Below, in pieces: positions 1 to 11,663 of a stretch of 64,000 nt of DNA (within the stretch, counting starts at the first letter, position 1; each line of letters opens with the position of its first letter). The position numbers and the translations under genes are program-made. Below the pieces are notes generated by a model. That model searched no databases. It was not told the origin of the DNA and worked only from the letters and a program-made list of their open reading frames with translations. This DNA is from Reticulitermes speratus (lineage: Eukaryota > Arthropoda > Insecta > Blattodea > Rhinotermitidae): NCBI GenBank assembly GCA_021186555.1, contig JAJKFL010000010.1, positions 25,814,840 through 25,878,839 on the forward strand, read 5' to 3'.

Positions 1-1890
1 CAGTGCTGTATAATGCAGTTAATGGGGCTGAGAGACATTTATCGTGCTGTTAATGCAGTTAATGGGGCTGAGAGACATTTATCGTGCTGTATAATGCAGT
101 TAATGGGCTGAGAGACATTTATCAGTGCTGTATAATGCAGTTAATGGGCTGAGAGACATTTATCAGTGCTGTATAATGCAGTTAATGGGCTGAGAGACAT
201 TTATCTGTGCTGTATAATGCAGTTAATGAGCTGAGAGACATTTATCAGTGCTGTATAATGCAGTTAATGGGCTGAGAGACATTTATCAGTGCTGTATAAT
301 GCAGTTAATGGGGCTGAGAGACATTTATCATGTGCTGTATAATGCAGTTAATGGGCTGAGAACATTTATCAGTGCTGTATAATGCAGTTAATGGGCTGAG
401 AGACATTTATCAGTGCTGTATAATGCAGTTAATGGGCTGAGAGAAATTTATCAGTGCTGTATAATGCAGTTAATGGGGCTGAGACACATTTATCAGTGCT
501 GTATAATGCAGTTAATGGACTGAGATACATTTATCAGTGCTGTATAATGCAGTTAATGGACTGAGAGACATTTATCAGTGCTGTATAATGCAGTTAATGG
601 GCTGAGAGACATTTATCTGTGCTGTATAATGCAGTTAATGGGCTGAGAGACATTTATCAGTGCTGTATAATGCAGTTAATGGGCTGAAGACATTTATCAG
701 TGCTGTATAATGCAGTTAATGGGTGAAGACATTTATCTGTGACTGTATAACGCATTTAATGGGTCTGAGAGACATTTATCAGTGCTGTATAATGCAGTTA
801 ATGGGCTGAGAGACATTTATCAGTGCTGTATAATGCAGTTAATGGGGCTGAGAGACATTTATCAGTGCTGTATAATGCAGTTAATGGGCTGAGAGACATT
901 TATCTGTGCTGTATAATGCAGTTAATGGGCTGAAACCATTTATCAGTGCTGTATAATGCAGTTAATGGGCTGAAGACATTTATCAGTGCTGTATAATGCA
1001 GTTAATGACTGAGAACTATTTATCAGTGCTGTTATAATGCAGTAATGGGCTGAAACATTTCAGTGTGTATAATGCAGTTATGGCTGAGAGACATTTATCA
1101 GTGCTGTATAATGCAGTTAATGGGCTGAGAACCATTTATCAGTGCTGTATAATGCAGTTAATGGGGCTGAGAGACATTTATCAGTGCTGTATAATGCAGT
1201 TAAATGGGCTGAGAGACATTTATCAGTGCTGTATAATGCAGTTAATGGGCTGAGAACCATTTATCAGTGCTGTATAATGCAGTTAATGGGCTGAGAGACA
1301 TTTATCAGTGCTGTATAATGCAGTTAATGGGCTGAGAGACATTTATCAGTGCTGTATAATGCAGTTAATGGGCTGAGAACCATTTATCAGTGCTGTATAA
1401 TGCAGTTAATGGGGCTGAGAGACATTTATCAGTGCTGTATAATGCAGTTAATGGGCTGAGAGACATTTATCTGTGCTGTATAATGCAGTTAATGGGGCTG
1501 AGAGACATTTATCAGTGCTGTATAATGCAGTTAATGGGCTGAGAGACATTTATCAGTGCTGTATAATGCAGTTAATGGGCTGAGAACCATTTATCAGTGC
1601 TGTATAATGCAGTTAATGGGGCTGAGATACATTTATCAGTGCTGTATAATGCAGTTAATGGGGCTGAGATACATTTATCAGTGCTGTATAATGCAGTTAA
1701 TGGGCTGAGATACATTTATCAGTGCTGTATAATGCAGTTAATGGGCTGAGATACATTTATCAGTGCTGTATAATGCAGTTAATGGGCTGAGAGACATTTA
1801 TCAGTGCTGTATAATGCAGTTAATGGACTGAAGACATTTATCAGTGCTGTATAATGCAGTTAATGGGCTGAAGACATTTATCAGTGCTGT
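1..1890. repeat. 41-bp minisatellite array (about 46 units), cut by window start
   Basis: Unit of about 41 bp containing gctgtataatgcagttaatg followed by ggctgagagacatttatc. Most differences between units are 1-2 base indels (gggctg/ggggctg, gagagac/gaagac/gagaacc), so unit length wobbles from 38 to 42. The array starts before the window. It ends cleanly at about 1890. No coding meaning: the 62-codon ORF in it is repeat only. Confidence 0.97.
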
Positions 1891-2534
1891 ATAATGCATT
1901 GCCTTCCTATCTAACGTAATATTTGACCCAGTACATGCAGTTCGTCCTAACCAGATCACTGTAAGAAGTCTGCACAACACTCTCTCAGTTTTCCATTACC
2001 GCGGGTCGTACCTTCGAACACTACAGCCGTATTAACGTCTCGTCTTCTGCCACAGCGGTACACAACTTATTTCCCTTTGAACCGCATTTCGTCGCCTCAT
2101 TTCATTTCCGATTCTAACAAGTGTGTAACTCCATTTCCTCTCGAGAAATCTCGTATGTCACATTGATAAAACCTCGCCTTTTAGTAGCGTGTTTACCGAC
2201 AAAACCAACTGCAAAGCAAGTAAATAACTTCGGATTTGCCTACTTCACCATCTGACATTCCTACATAAGTCTCTAAAGAACTTGTCTGCCTAGTGTTAAG
2301 TTTCGTGTCACGAGATACCTACGGACGTTAGATGGAATGTTGTCAGAGCAACCTTGTTGGAACAGTGAGTTCCTAATGTTTGTCAGTCACCCTGTTGGCG
2401 CAATGAGCCCCTCACAATTTTCAGAGGCACCCACGCGTGCTGTGTGCACAACCTTTCATAATGTGCTGCGCCGAACAGTGCGATAATCGACATGGATGTC
2501 CAATTGACAATTTTCGAAATCTGCGCTTCTTCTG
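1891..2534. other. Unique island between two arrays; possible transposon relic
   Basis: Single-copy DNA of about 640 bp. On the minus strand, roughly 2030-2180 reads as a short open stretch (NEMRRRNAVQREISC and similar) with a basic composition like degraded transposon 3' regions, but I cannot assign it. I looked here for the next IR exon (M1/pore region) on the minus strand and did not find one. Confidence 0.4.
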
Positions 2535-5405
2535 GCATCCTGTCTGCACTCATTACACATTACTATACACATTCTGTCTGCACTCATTACACCATTACTA
2601 TACACATTCTGTCTGCACTCATTACACCATTACTATACACATTCTGTCTGCACTCATTACACCATTACTATACACATTCTGTCTGCACTCATTACACCAT
2701 TACTATACACATCTGTCTGCACTCATTACACGATTACTATACACATTCTGTCTGCACTCATTACACCATTACTATACACATTCTGTCTGCACTCATTACA
2801 CCATTACTATACACATCTTGTCTGCACTCATTACACCATTACTATACACATCCTTCTGCACTCATTACACCATTACTATACACATTCTGTCTGCACTCAT
2901 TTCACACATTACTATACACATCCTGTCTGCACTCATTACACATTACTATACACATCCTGTCTGCACTCATTACACCATTACTATACACATCTGTCTGCAC
3001 TCATTACACGATTACTATACACATTCCTGTCTGCACTCATTACACCATTACTATACACATCCTGTCTGCACTCATTACACCATTACTATACACATCCTGT
3101 CTGCACTCATTACACCATTACTATACACATTCTGTCTGCACTCATTACACCATTACTATACACATTCTGTCTGCACTCATTACACGATTACTATACACAT
3201 CCTGTCTGCTACTCATTACACCGATTACTATACACATCCTGTCTGCACTCATTACACCATTACTATACACATCCTGTCTGCACTCATTACACCATTACTA
3301 TACACATCCTGTCTGCACTCATTACACCATTACTATACACATCCTGTCTGCACTCATTACACCATTACTATACACATCCTGTCTGACTCATTACACCATT
3401 ACTATACACATCCTGTCTGCACTCATTACACCATTACTATACACATCCTGTCTGTCACTCATTACACCATTACTATACACATCCTGTCTGCACTCATTAC
3501 ACCATTACTATACACATCTGTCTGCACTCATTACACCATTACTATACACATTCTGTCTGCACTCATTACACGATTACTATACACATCCTGTCTGACTCAT
3601 TACACCATTAACTATTACACATCCTGTCTGTACTCATTACACCATTACTATACACATCCTGTCTGCACTCATTACACCATTACTATACACATCCTGTCTG
3701 CACTCATTACACCATTACTATACACATCTGTCTGCACTCATTACACGATTACTATACACATCCTGTCTGCACTCATTACACATTACTATACACATCCTGT
3801 CTGTACTCATTACACCATTACTATACACATCCTGTCTGACTCATTACACCATTACTATACACATTCTGTCTGCACTCATTACACCATTACTATACACATC
3901 CTTCTGCACTCATTACACCATTACTTACACATCCTGTCTGACTCATTACACCATTACTATACACATCCTATCTGCACTCATTTACACCATTACTATAACA
4001 TTCTGTCTGCACTCATTACACGATTACTATACACATCCTGTCTGTACTCATTACACCATTACTATACACATCCTATCTGCACTCATTTCACCATTACTAT
4101 ACACATTCTGTCTGCACTCATTACACCATTACTATACACATCTGTCTGCACTCATTACACGATTACTATACACATCCTGTCTGTACTCATTACACCATTA
4201 CTATACACATCCTTCTGTACTCATTACACCATTACTATACATCCTTCTGCTACTCATTACACCATTACTATACACATCCTATCTGCTACTCATTACACCA
4301 TTACTATACACATCCTATCTGCTACTCATTACACCATTACTATACACATCCTGTCTGCACTCATTACACCATTATCTATACACATCTTGTCTGCACTCAT
4401 TACACGATTACTATACACATTCCTGTCTGTACTCATTACACCATTACTATACACATCCTGTCTGTACTCATTACACCATTACTATACACATCCTGTCTGT
4501 ACTCATTACACCATTACTATACACATTCTGTCTGCACTCATTACACGATTACTATTACACATCCTATCTGCACTCATTACACCATTACTGTACACATCCT
4601 GTCTGTACTCATTACACCATTACTATACACATCCTATCTGCACTCATTACACCATTACTATACACATTCTGTCTGCACTCATTACACGATTACTATACAC
4701 ATCCTGTCTGTACTCATTACACCATTACTATACACATCCTGTCTGCACTCATTACACCATTACTATACACATCCTGTCTGCACTCATTACACGATTACTA
4801 TACACATCCTGTCTGCACTCATTACACGATTACTATACACATCCTGTCTGCACTTATTACACTTACTATACACATCCTGTCTGCACTCTTTACACCATTA
4901 CTATACACATCCTGTCTGCACTCATTACACTATTACTATACACATCCTGTCTGCACTCATTACACGATTACTATACACATCCTGTCTGCACTCATTACAC
5001 CATTACTATACACATCCTTCTGTACTCATTACACCATTACTATACACATCCTGTCTGCACTCATTACACCATTACTATACACATCCTGTCTGCACTCATT
5101 ACACCATTACTATACACATCCTGTCTGCACTCATTACACCATTACTATACACATCCTGTCTGCTACTCATTACACCATTACTATACACATCCTGTCTGCA
5201 CTCATTACACGATTACTATACACATCCTGTCTGCACTCATTACACCATTACTATACACATCCTGTCTGCACTCATTACACGATTACTATACACATCCTGT
5301 TGTCTTTTCGTCGCACTCATTACACCATTACTATACACATCCTGTCTGCATTTATTACACGATTACTATACACATCCTGTCTGCACTCATTACACGATTA
5401 CTATA
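2535..5405. repeat. 35-bp minisatellite array (about 80 units)
   Basis: Unit contains ctgcactcattacaccatta followed by ctatacacatcctgt. Common variants are tcctg/ttctg, ccatt/cgatt and 1-2 base deletions. The unit has no stop in any forward frame, and 35 is not a multiple of three. Translation therefore cycles through all three frames, giving a 989-codon ORF (2437-5406) of no coding value. The array ends abruptly at about 5405. Confidence 0.97.
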
Positions 5406-5769
5406 AGCCTCTAACAATTTATTTTGATTGTCGATGGGATGGGGAAATTTTTTGCCAATAAAAACCGAATCGCCTTATTAACTTTTTCGGGGGAGCAATT
5501 GTCCAACTTCGATGACAGTACATATCAATTTGTCACGTGACTGGCTGTCGACCGATAGCTTCTGTAGTTGCTGCCTCCTAAAGAAACACGACAGGCAACG
5601 TGCGTATTAAAGTAACATTGAGGCGCGTTCGCGTAACCGTGGAAAAGCAATAGGTATTGCGTATTCTGGGTGTCTATCTGTAGCCTTAGTTATGCAGCAT
5701 TCAGTGCGCATGCGCAGTATTATATTGTCTACCTTAGATTATCATAAATACACGTTGGTCTTCACGTAA
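5406..5769. other. Unique island, no feature recognised
   Basis: About 360 bp of AT-rich single-copy DNA. In gene orientation it lies downstream of the last recognised IR exon, so it should be intron. I checked the minus strand for an IR channel exon and saw no convincing one. No RNA gene or promoter motif is evident. Confidence 0.4.
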
Positions 5770-6048
5770 AGTACCTCTATTCTTGTCAGATTTTAATGAA
5801 ACTTGAATTTTCTCGACGGATTTTCGAAAATTCTCAAATATCAATTTTCATGAAAATCCGTTCAGTGGGGTTGAGTTCCATGCGGACGGACGGACAGACA
5901 GACAGACAGACATGACGAAGCTAATAGTCGGTTTTTGCTCTTTTGCGAAAGCTTTAGTGTCACAAACGTTACAATCCTATAACCCAGCTAACTGGCGCAC
6001 TTGTCAAGTAACGCCAGTCGTGGGAACGGGGCTAAAGGCCGGACTGAA
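5770..6048 (+). mobile_element. Interspersed repeat with (GACA)n tract, unclassified
   Basis: The segment runs from a palindrome-rich stretch (ttttctcgacggattttcg ... atgaaaatccg) through tccatgcggacggacggaca and a short GACA microsatellite (about 5884-5910) into taacccagctaactggcgca. This layout, with its GACA tract, resembles widespread arthropod interspersed repeats, but I cannot name the family. It sits in intron 6 of the IR gene, ending within a few bases of the exon donor at 6055. The plus-strand ORF 5912-6103 combines this repeat with antisense exon sequence and is not a gene. Confidence 0.5.
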
Positions 6049-6055
6049 GACTTAC

Positions 6056-6229
6056 TTTGTCGCTCCCATCGGTGACACAAAGTCGACGTACTTCACCAGA
6101 TGATCAGTCATGACGTAAGCACTGACCGCCACTTCCGCCTCCTTCCTAACCAGCATCCCGATCATGCCAGTCCAGCTGCCGTTCTTTTCGGAGCCGTAGC
6201 TAAGGTCACTAGGCATCGTGAACTGAGAC
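6056..6229 (-). CDS. Ionotropic receptor exon 6: ligand-binding domain S1 core (partial gene)
   Basis: Sixth recognised exon of a minus-strand ionotropic receptor. IRs are ligand-gated cation channels related to glutamate receptors and act in chemosensory dendrites. Acceptor: CCCACCAG at 6237-6230. Donor: ACAAA then GTAAGT, with GTAAG at 6055-6051. The exon is 174 nt, starting with one base that completes the previous codon and ending two bases into a codon. It encodes SQFTMPSDLSYGS, then EKNGSWTGMIGMLVRKEAEV, then AVSAYVMTDHLVKYVDFVSP. The G-S-W-T-G-M-I-G-M-L block followed by an acidic/aliphatic stretch, MT and VDF is the standard S1 signature just before transmembrane segment M1. The following exon (M1, pore, M2) is not found to the left. 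Codons are GC-richer than the flanking repeats. This is the strongest single piece of evidence for the gene. Confidence 0.92.
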
Positions 6230-6344
6230 CTGGTGGGCAGTCAGACAGACCGACTGAATGTGTCTGCTGCTTGCTGCGAGAGACTTTCAGTAGCAATGTT
6301 CGCTACGTCATAGAAGTTGAATTACAAGTATTACCACGTTACCA

Positions 6345-6812
6345 CTTAAATGTAAGGAAGAAACTAGTAAAGTGCTACATTTGGAGCGTAGCTTTGTGTG
6401 GTGCTGAAACGTGGACAGTTGGGAAAGTAGATCAGAAGTATCTGGAAAGTTTTGATATGTGGTGCTGGAGAAGAATGGAGAAGATCAGTTGGACCGATCG
6501 TGTGAGAAATGAAGAAGTATTACACAGAGTGAAGGAGGAGAGGAATATCGTACATACAATAAAAAGAAGAAAGGCTAACTGGATTGGTCACATCTTGCGT
6601 ATGAACTGCCTTCTGAAACATGTGATTGAAGGAGAGTTAGAGGGAAGGATAGAAATGACGGGAAGACGAGGGAGAAGACGTAAGCAGCTACTGGATGACC
6701 TTAAGGAAAAGAGAAGATACTGGAAATTGAAAGAGGAAGCACTAGATCGCACTGTGTGGAGAACTCGCTTTGGAAGAGTCTACGGACCTGTCGTAAGACA
6801 GACTGCAGAATG
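6345..6812 (+). mobile_element. Non-LTR retrotransposon 3' end (family A), C-terminal part of reverse transcriptase ORF
   Basis: The frame is open from the LRKKLVKCYIW-like start (here NVRKKLVKCYIWSVALCGAE) to a stop at about 6811. It contains TWTVGKVDQKYLESF, the W-C-W-R-R-M-E-K-I-S-W-T block, RKANWIGHILR and a highly basic GRRGRRRKQLLDDLKE stretch. The order LCGAETW ... WCWRRMEKISWTDR ... WIGHILR is typical of the region after the reverse transcriptase domain in arthropod non-LTR retrotransposons annotated as endonuclease-reverse transcriptase. The clade (RTE, CR1 or other) is not decidable by eye. The copy is 5' truncated, as is usual for such elements. Its final codons (GRVYGPVVRQTAE) are the founder of the 39-bp array that follows. 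It lies antisense in intron 5 of the IR gene. Confidence 0.85.
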
Positions 6813-7325
6813 AAGAGGCTACGGAACTGTCGTAAGACAGACTGCAGAATGAAGAGGCTACGGACCTGTCGTAAGACAGACTACAGAATGAAGAGGCTAC
6901 GGACCTGTCGTAAGACAGACTGCAGAATGAAGAGGCTACGGACCTGTCGTAAGACAGACTGCAGAATGAAGAGGCTACGGACCTGTCGTAAGACAGACTG
7001 CAGAATGAAGAGGCTACGGACCTGTCGTAAGACAGACTGCAGAATGAAGAGGCTACGGACCTGTCGTAAGACAGACTGCAGAATGAAGAGGCTACGGAAC
7101 TGTCGTAAGACAGACTGCAGAATGAAGAGGCTACGGACCTGTCGTAAGACAGACTGCAGAATGAAGAGGCTACGGACCTGTCGTAAGACAGACTGCAGAA
7201 TGAAGAGGCTACGGACCTGTCGTAAGACAGACTACAGAATGAAGAGGCTACGGACCTGTCATAAGACAGACTGCAGAATGAAGAGGCTACGGACCTGTCG
7301 TAAGACAGACTACAGAATGAATGAA
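6771..7325 (+). repeat. 39-bp minisatellite grown from the retrotransposon 3' end (about 14 units)
   Basis: Unit contains ctacggacctgtcgtaagac followed by agactgcagaatgaagagg. The first unit lies within the last codons of retrotransposon family A. Units differ by single substitutions (acctgt/aactgt, ctgcag/ctacag). Because 39 is divisible by three and the unit has an open frame, a 190-codon ORF (6756-7328) appears. It is repeat, not a gene. The same unit makes the array at 58866-60725. Confidence 0.96.
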
Positions 7326-7348
7326 TGACAACGTTAAATGCAGCTCAC

Positions 7349-7567
7349 TTATTCCAAGGAAGTATCAGCATTTTTCAGCACCACCCCCCGTGCACAGTGA
7401 CACATTTTCCCATCTTGGCACATTAAACAAAAACGAGGAAGTGGAAATTGCTGTTCGTGAACAGTCTGGGACTGCATAAGCCCCATTACCACTGCAAGAG
7501 CTTTTATAAACTCTTCCCAAGTTGGGACAAATTCATCAGTTACCTCGGGATTTATGTTGTATATCGC
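7349..7567 (-). pseudogene. Possible coding relic of unknown origin
   Basis: On the minus strand about 72 codons are open between an in-frame TGA and a TAA, without an early ATG. They include the protein-like stretches PEVTDEFVPTWEEFIKALAV and QSQTVHEQQFPLPRF. No splice sites fit it to the IR gene and it matches no IR segment. It could be a transposon relic or chance. I do not recognise the family. Confidence 0.25.
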
Positions 7568-7691
7568 TCATGAAATCGCAATTTGTCGTAACCCACACAA
7601 TTCGTCAAACTCAGATTCCCGCATTATTAGACAGTTAGTTACAAACACGCCTTCTGTCAAAATGTTGTGCACACAAACAGTTGCTTGTCCT

Positions 7692-8908
7692 TATATTTAC
7701 GTATAAACATAGCGTGTTTATGTTGGTCTGATGAGGATCTGACAGTTACTTGTGTCTGCTGTAGAACTGTGTATTGGTGGGTTACGGCACACTGATGTTT
7801 TGTGAGCTATATATAAACATAGCGTGCTTATGTTGGTCTGTGGAGGATCTGACAGTTACTTGTGTCTACTGTAGAACTGTGTATTGGTGGGTTACGGCAC
7901 ACTGATGTTTTGTGAGCTATATATAAACATAACGTGCTTATGTTGGTCTGTGGAGGATCTGACAGTTACTTGTGTCTACTGTAGAACTGTGTATTGGTGG
8001 GTTACGGCACACTGATGTTTTGTGAGCTATATATAAACATAGCGTGCTTATGTTGGTCTGTTGAGGATCTGACAGTTACTTGTGTCTACTGTAGAACTGT
8101 GTATTGGTGGGTTACGGCACACTGATGTTTTGTGAGCTATATATAAACATAACGTGCTTATGTTGGTCTGTGGAGGATCTGACAGTTACTTGTGTCTACT
8201 GTAGAACTGTGTATTGGTGGGTTACGGCACACTGATGTTTTGTGAGCTATATGTAAACATAGCGTGCTTATGTTGGTCTGTGAAGGATCTGACAGTTACT
8301 TGTGTCTACTGTAGAACTGTGTATTGGTGGGTTACGGCACACTGATGTTTTGTGAGCTATATATAACCATAGCGTGCTTATGTTGGTCTGTGGAGGATCT
8401 GACAGTTACTTGTGTCTACTGTAGAACTGTGTATTGGTGGGTTACGGCACACTGATGTTTTGTGAGCTATATATAAACATAACGTGCTTATGTTGGTCTG
8501 TGGAGGATCTGACAGTTACTTGTGTCTACTGTAGAACTGTGTATTGGTGGGTTACGGCACACTGATGTTTTGTGAGCTATATATAAACATAGCGTGCTTA
8601 TGTTGGTCTGTGGAGGATCTGAGAGTTACTTGTGTCTACTGTAGAACTGTGTATTGGTGGGTTACGGCACACTGATGTTTTGTGAGCTATATATAAACAT
8701 AACGTGCTTATGTTGGTCTGTGGAGGATCTGACAGTTACTTGTGTCTACTGTAGAACTGTGTATTGGTGGGTTACGGCACACTGATGTTTTGTGAGCTAT
8801 ATATAAACATAACGTGCTTATGTTGGTCTGTGGAGGATCTGACAGTTACTTGTGTCTACTGTAGAACTGTGTATTGGTGGGTTACGGCACACTGATGTTT
8901 TGTGAGCG
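7692..8908. repeat. 110-bp tandem array, very regular (about 11 units)
   Basis: The landmark tgtgagctatatataaac recurs at 7801, 7911, 8021, 8131 and so on to 8791, at exactly 110 bp each time with no indels. Internal differences are few: agcgtg versus aacgtg in the block after aaacat, plus isolated substitutions. The last unit breaks off at tgtgagcggtataat (about 8901). Such regularity suggests recent or well-homogenised amplification. It lies in IR intron 5. Confidence 0.97.
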
Positions 8909-9170
8909 GTATAATTGTAATTCCGTGGAATGAATGAACTACACTTAACTTTGTAGTGACTTCTAACTCAATATTCATGGCCCAGGTAACATTATTTGCT
9001 GACTATTTTCTGTATTTACGTTACGACACTGTGAGCAGTCCGACTGTGTAGCGTCACACTGTAGATGATGTTTCGCTTATAAACTGGGAAGTATTTGGAA
9101 GGGAGCATTGATAATCTAACAGAAACACCTCTCTGGCAGTTGGTAGCCTTTGTTACGTGTTAAGTCCTGT
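8909..9170. other. Unique intronic island
   Basis: About 260 bp of single-copy DNA within IR intron 5. I see no exon, RNA gene or transposon in it on either strand. Confidence 0.4.
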
Positions 9171-9307
9171 TTGGTTGTGTGTTCACTTCACGGCACAGAC
9201 AGTGAGCTGTGTGTTCACTTCACGGCACAGACAGTGAGCTGTGTGTTCACTTCACGGCACAGACAGTGAGCTGTGTGTTCACTTCACAGCACAGACAGTG
9301 AGCTGTC
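9171..9307. repeat. 32-bp minisatellite abutting a splice donor (about 4 units)
   Basis: Unit gtgtgttcacttcacggcac followed by agacagtgagct, about four copies. On the gene strand the array begins about 9 nt downstream of the exon 5 donor GTAAGT (9316-9311), so it is the first thing in intron 5. Confidence 0.93.
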
Positions 9308-9316
9308 ACAACTTAC

Positions 9317-9420
9317 GTGAAGTTCAGTCTGGCCTGCAGCGTGTTCCACAACGACCCGAAAAATCCGCCTACTCGAACCGGCTTCTTGTTTCTGAAGTCT
9401 GTGATCCGGGAGATGGCACC
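9317..9420 (-). CDS. Ionotropic receptor exon 5: start of ligand-binding lobe S1
   Basis: A 104-nt exon with acceptor TTTTCCCCGATCAG (ending at 9421) and donor TTCAC then GTAAGT (9316-9311). It starts in phase 0 and ends two bases into a codon, matching the exons on both sides. It encodes GAISRITDFRNKKPV, then RVGGFFGSLWNTLQARLNFT. The GG-[FY]-FG-x-[LM]-W-x-x-L-x-x-x-L-N-F pattern is the most conserved opening motif of IR ligand-binding domains, where it precedes the DGxWG/NGSWTGM block found in the next exon. A plus-strand ORF over this stretch (9241-9459) is a shadow. The exon is too short to stand out as an ORF and is recognised from motif plus splice sites. Confidence 0.92.
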
Positions 9421-9514
9421 CTGATCGGGGAAAACGTCAGAAAAAGGATGTTAGTTTAACTACAGCAGCAACGTAAGTCGGCACAGCATACTTCGTGCGA
9501 ATATCAAACTGACA
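9421..9514. other. Short unique intronic stretch before the 68-bp array
   Basis: About 95 bp between the exon 5 acceptor and the 68-bp array. On the gene strand it supplies the pyrimidine tract (CTTTTTCTGACGTTTTCCCC) of the acceptor. Confidence 0.5.
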
Positions 9515-11507
9515 ACATGCACAGACTACAGTGATTGCCGCAGCACTGTAACACGGCCGTCACTGACTGCACAACAACCTGGCAGTGCACAGACTACAGT
9601 GATTGCCGCAGCACTGTAACACGGCCGTCACTGACTGCACAACAACCTGGCAGTGCACAGACTACAGTGAGTGCCGCAGCACTGTAACACGGCCGTCACT
9701 GACTGCACAACAACCTGGCAGTGCACAGACTACAGTGAGTGCCGCAGCACTGTAACACGACCGTCACTGACTGCAAACAAGCTGGCAGTGCACAGACTAC
9801 AGTGAGTGCCGCAGCACGGTAACAAGGCCGTCACTGACTGCACAACAAGCTGGCAGTGCACAGACTACAGTGAGTGCCGCAGCACGGTAACAAGGCCGTC
9901 ACTGACTGCAACAACAAGCTGGCAGGCACTACAGCACATGAGTGCCGCAGCACGGTATCAAGGCCGTCACTGACTGCACAACAAGCTGGCAGTGCACAGA
10001 CTACAGTGAGTGCCGCAGCACGGTAGCAAGGCCGTCACTGACTGCACAACAAGCTGGCAGTGCACAGACTACAGTGAGTGCCGCAGCACGGTAGCAAGGC
10101 CGTCACTGACTGCACAACAAGCTGGCAGTGCACAGACTACAGTGAGTGCCGCAGCACGGTAGCAAGGCCGTCACTGACTGCACAACAAGCTGGCAGTGCA
10201 CAGACTACAGTGAGTGCCGCAGCACTGTAACACGGCCGTCACTGACTGCACAACAAGCTGGCAGTGCACAGACTACAGTGAGTGCCGCAGCACTGTAACA
10301 CGGCCGCACTGACTTCACAACAAGCTGGCAGTGCACAGACTACAGTGAGTGCCGCAGCACGATAACACGGCCGTCACTGACTGCACAACAAGCTGGCAGT
10401 GCACAGACTACAGTGAGTGCCGCAGCACGGTAACAAGGCCGTCACTGACTGCACAAAAAGCTGGCAGTGCACAGACTACAGTGAGTGCCGCAGCACGTAA
10501 CAAGGCCGTCACTGACTGCACAACAAGCTGGCAGTGCACAGACTACAGTGAGTGCCGCAGCACGGTAACATGGCCTTCACTGACTGCACAAGCTGACAGT
10601 GCACAGACTACAGTGAGTGCCGCAGCACTGTATCATGGCCGTCACTGACTGCACAACAAGCTGGCAGTGTACAGACTACAGTGAGTGCCGCAGCACGGTA
10701 ACATGGCCTTCACTGACTGCACAAGCTGACAGTGCACAGATTACAGTGAGTGCCGCAGCACGGTAACAAGGCCTTCACTGACTGCACAAGCTGGCAGTGC
10801 ACAGACTACAGTGAGTGCCGCAGCACTGTAACATGACTGTCACTGACTGCACAAGCTGACAGTGCACAGACTACAGTGAGTGCCGCAGCACGGTAACAAG
10901 GCCTTCACTGACTGCACAAGCTGGCAGTGCACAGACCACAGTGAGTGCCGCAGCACGGTAACAAGGCCTTCACTGACTGCACAAGCTGGCAGTGCACAGA
11001 CTACAGTGAGTGCCGCAGCACGGTAACAAGGCCGTCACTGACTGCACAAGCTGGCAGTGCACAGACCACAGTGAGTGCCGCAGCACGGTAACAAGGCCTT
11101 CACTGACTGCACAAGCTGGCAGTGCACAGACTACAGTGAGTGCCGCAGCACTGTAACATGGCCGTCACTGACTGCACAAGCTGACAGTGCACAGACTACA
11201 GTGAGTGCCGCAGCACGGTAACAAGGCCGTCACTGACTGCACAAGCTGGCAGTGCACAGACCACAGTGAGTGCCGCAGCACGGTAACAAGGCCTTCACTG
11301 ACTGCACAAGCTGGCAGTGCACAGACTACAGTGAGTGCCGCAGCACTGTAACATGGCCGTCACTGACTGCACAAGCTGACAGTGCACAGACTACAGTGAG
11401 TGCCGCAGCACGGTAACAAGGCCTTCACTGACTGCACAAGCTGGCAGTGCACAGACTACAGTGAGTGCCGCAGCACAGTAACAAGGCCGTCACTGACTGC
11501 ACAAGCT
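9515..11507. repeat. 68/65-bp minisatellite array with two unit classes (about 30 units)
   Basis: Unit contains gtgcacagactacagtgagt, gccgcagcacggtaacaagg and ccgtcactgactgcac. To about 10560 most units carry cacaacaagctgg (68 bp). From about 10580 they carry the shorter cacaagctgg (65 bp). The segregation of unit classes along the array shows local amplification rather than random mixing. It lies in IR intron 4. Confidence 0.96.
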
Positions 11508-11663
11508 CGCACAGCCCACCAGTCACAAAACCTGCACTTCGCTACGAACTACATGTCTGCTCTAAAAACGAGCTCATAGTTTCGGCGCCAATTTAAAACC
11601 GTTAGTTCAGTCCTCTAATCAAAGAAGAGATCCATGATATCTAAAGCAGTGTAATGTCGGCAT
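11508..11663. other. Unique intronic stretch
   Basis: About 155 bp of single-copy DNA between two arrays in IR intron 4. Nothing recognised. Confidence 0.4.

Larger units (their letters stand above)
6230..9316 (-). other. IR gene intron 5 (about 3.1 kb)
   Basis: Bounded by donor GTAAGT (9316-9311) and acceptor CCCACCAG (6237-6230), phase 2. It contains, from right to left, a 32-bp array, a 110-bp array, a possible ORF relic, and an antisense retrotransposon 3' end with its 39-bp array. A 32-bp minisatellite begins only about 9 nt inside the donor. The intron call is inferred from exon phase agreement, not from transcripts. Confidence 0.8.

Noticed and set aside
1-1890. CRISPR-like regular repeats
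   Set aside because: There are no unique spacers between repeats, no cas genes, and the DNA is clearly eukaryotic. It is a minisatellite.
2437-5406. 989-codon open reading frame rich in His, Tyr and Leu
   Set aside because: It is the 35-bp satellite translated through three frames in turn; frame-shifting indels do not stop it because no frame of the unit has a stop codon. There is no conserved domain or start context.
5912-6813. Plus-strand genes of 63 and 237 codons
   Set aside because: The first and the start of the second are antisense to IR exon 6. The rest of the second is the 3' end of a retrotransposon ORF. The ATGs are accidental.
9241-9459. 72-codon plus-strand ORF
   Set aside because: Made of the 32-bp repeat plus the antisense of IR exon 5.
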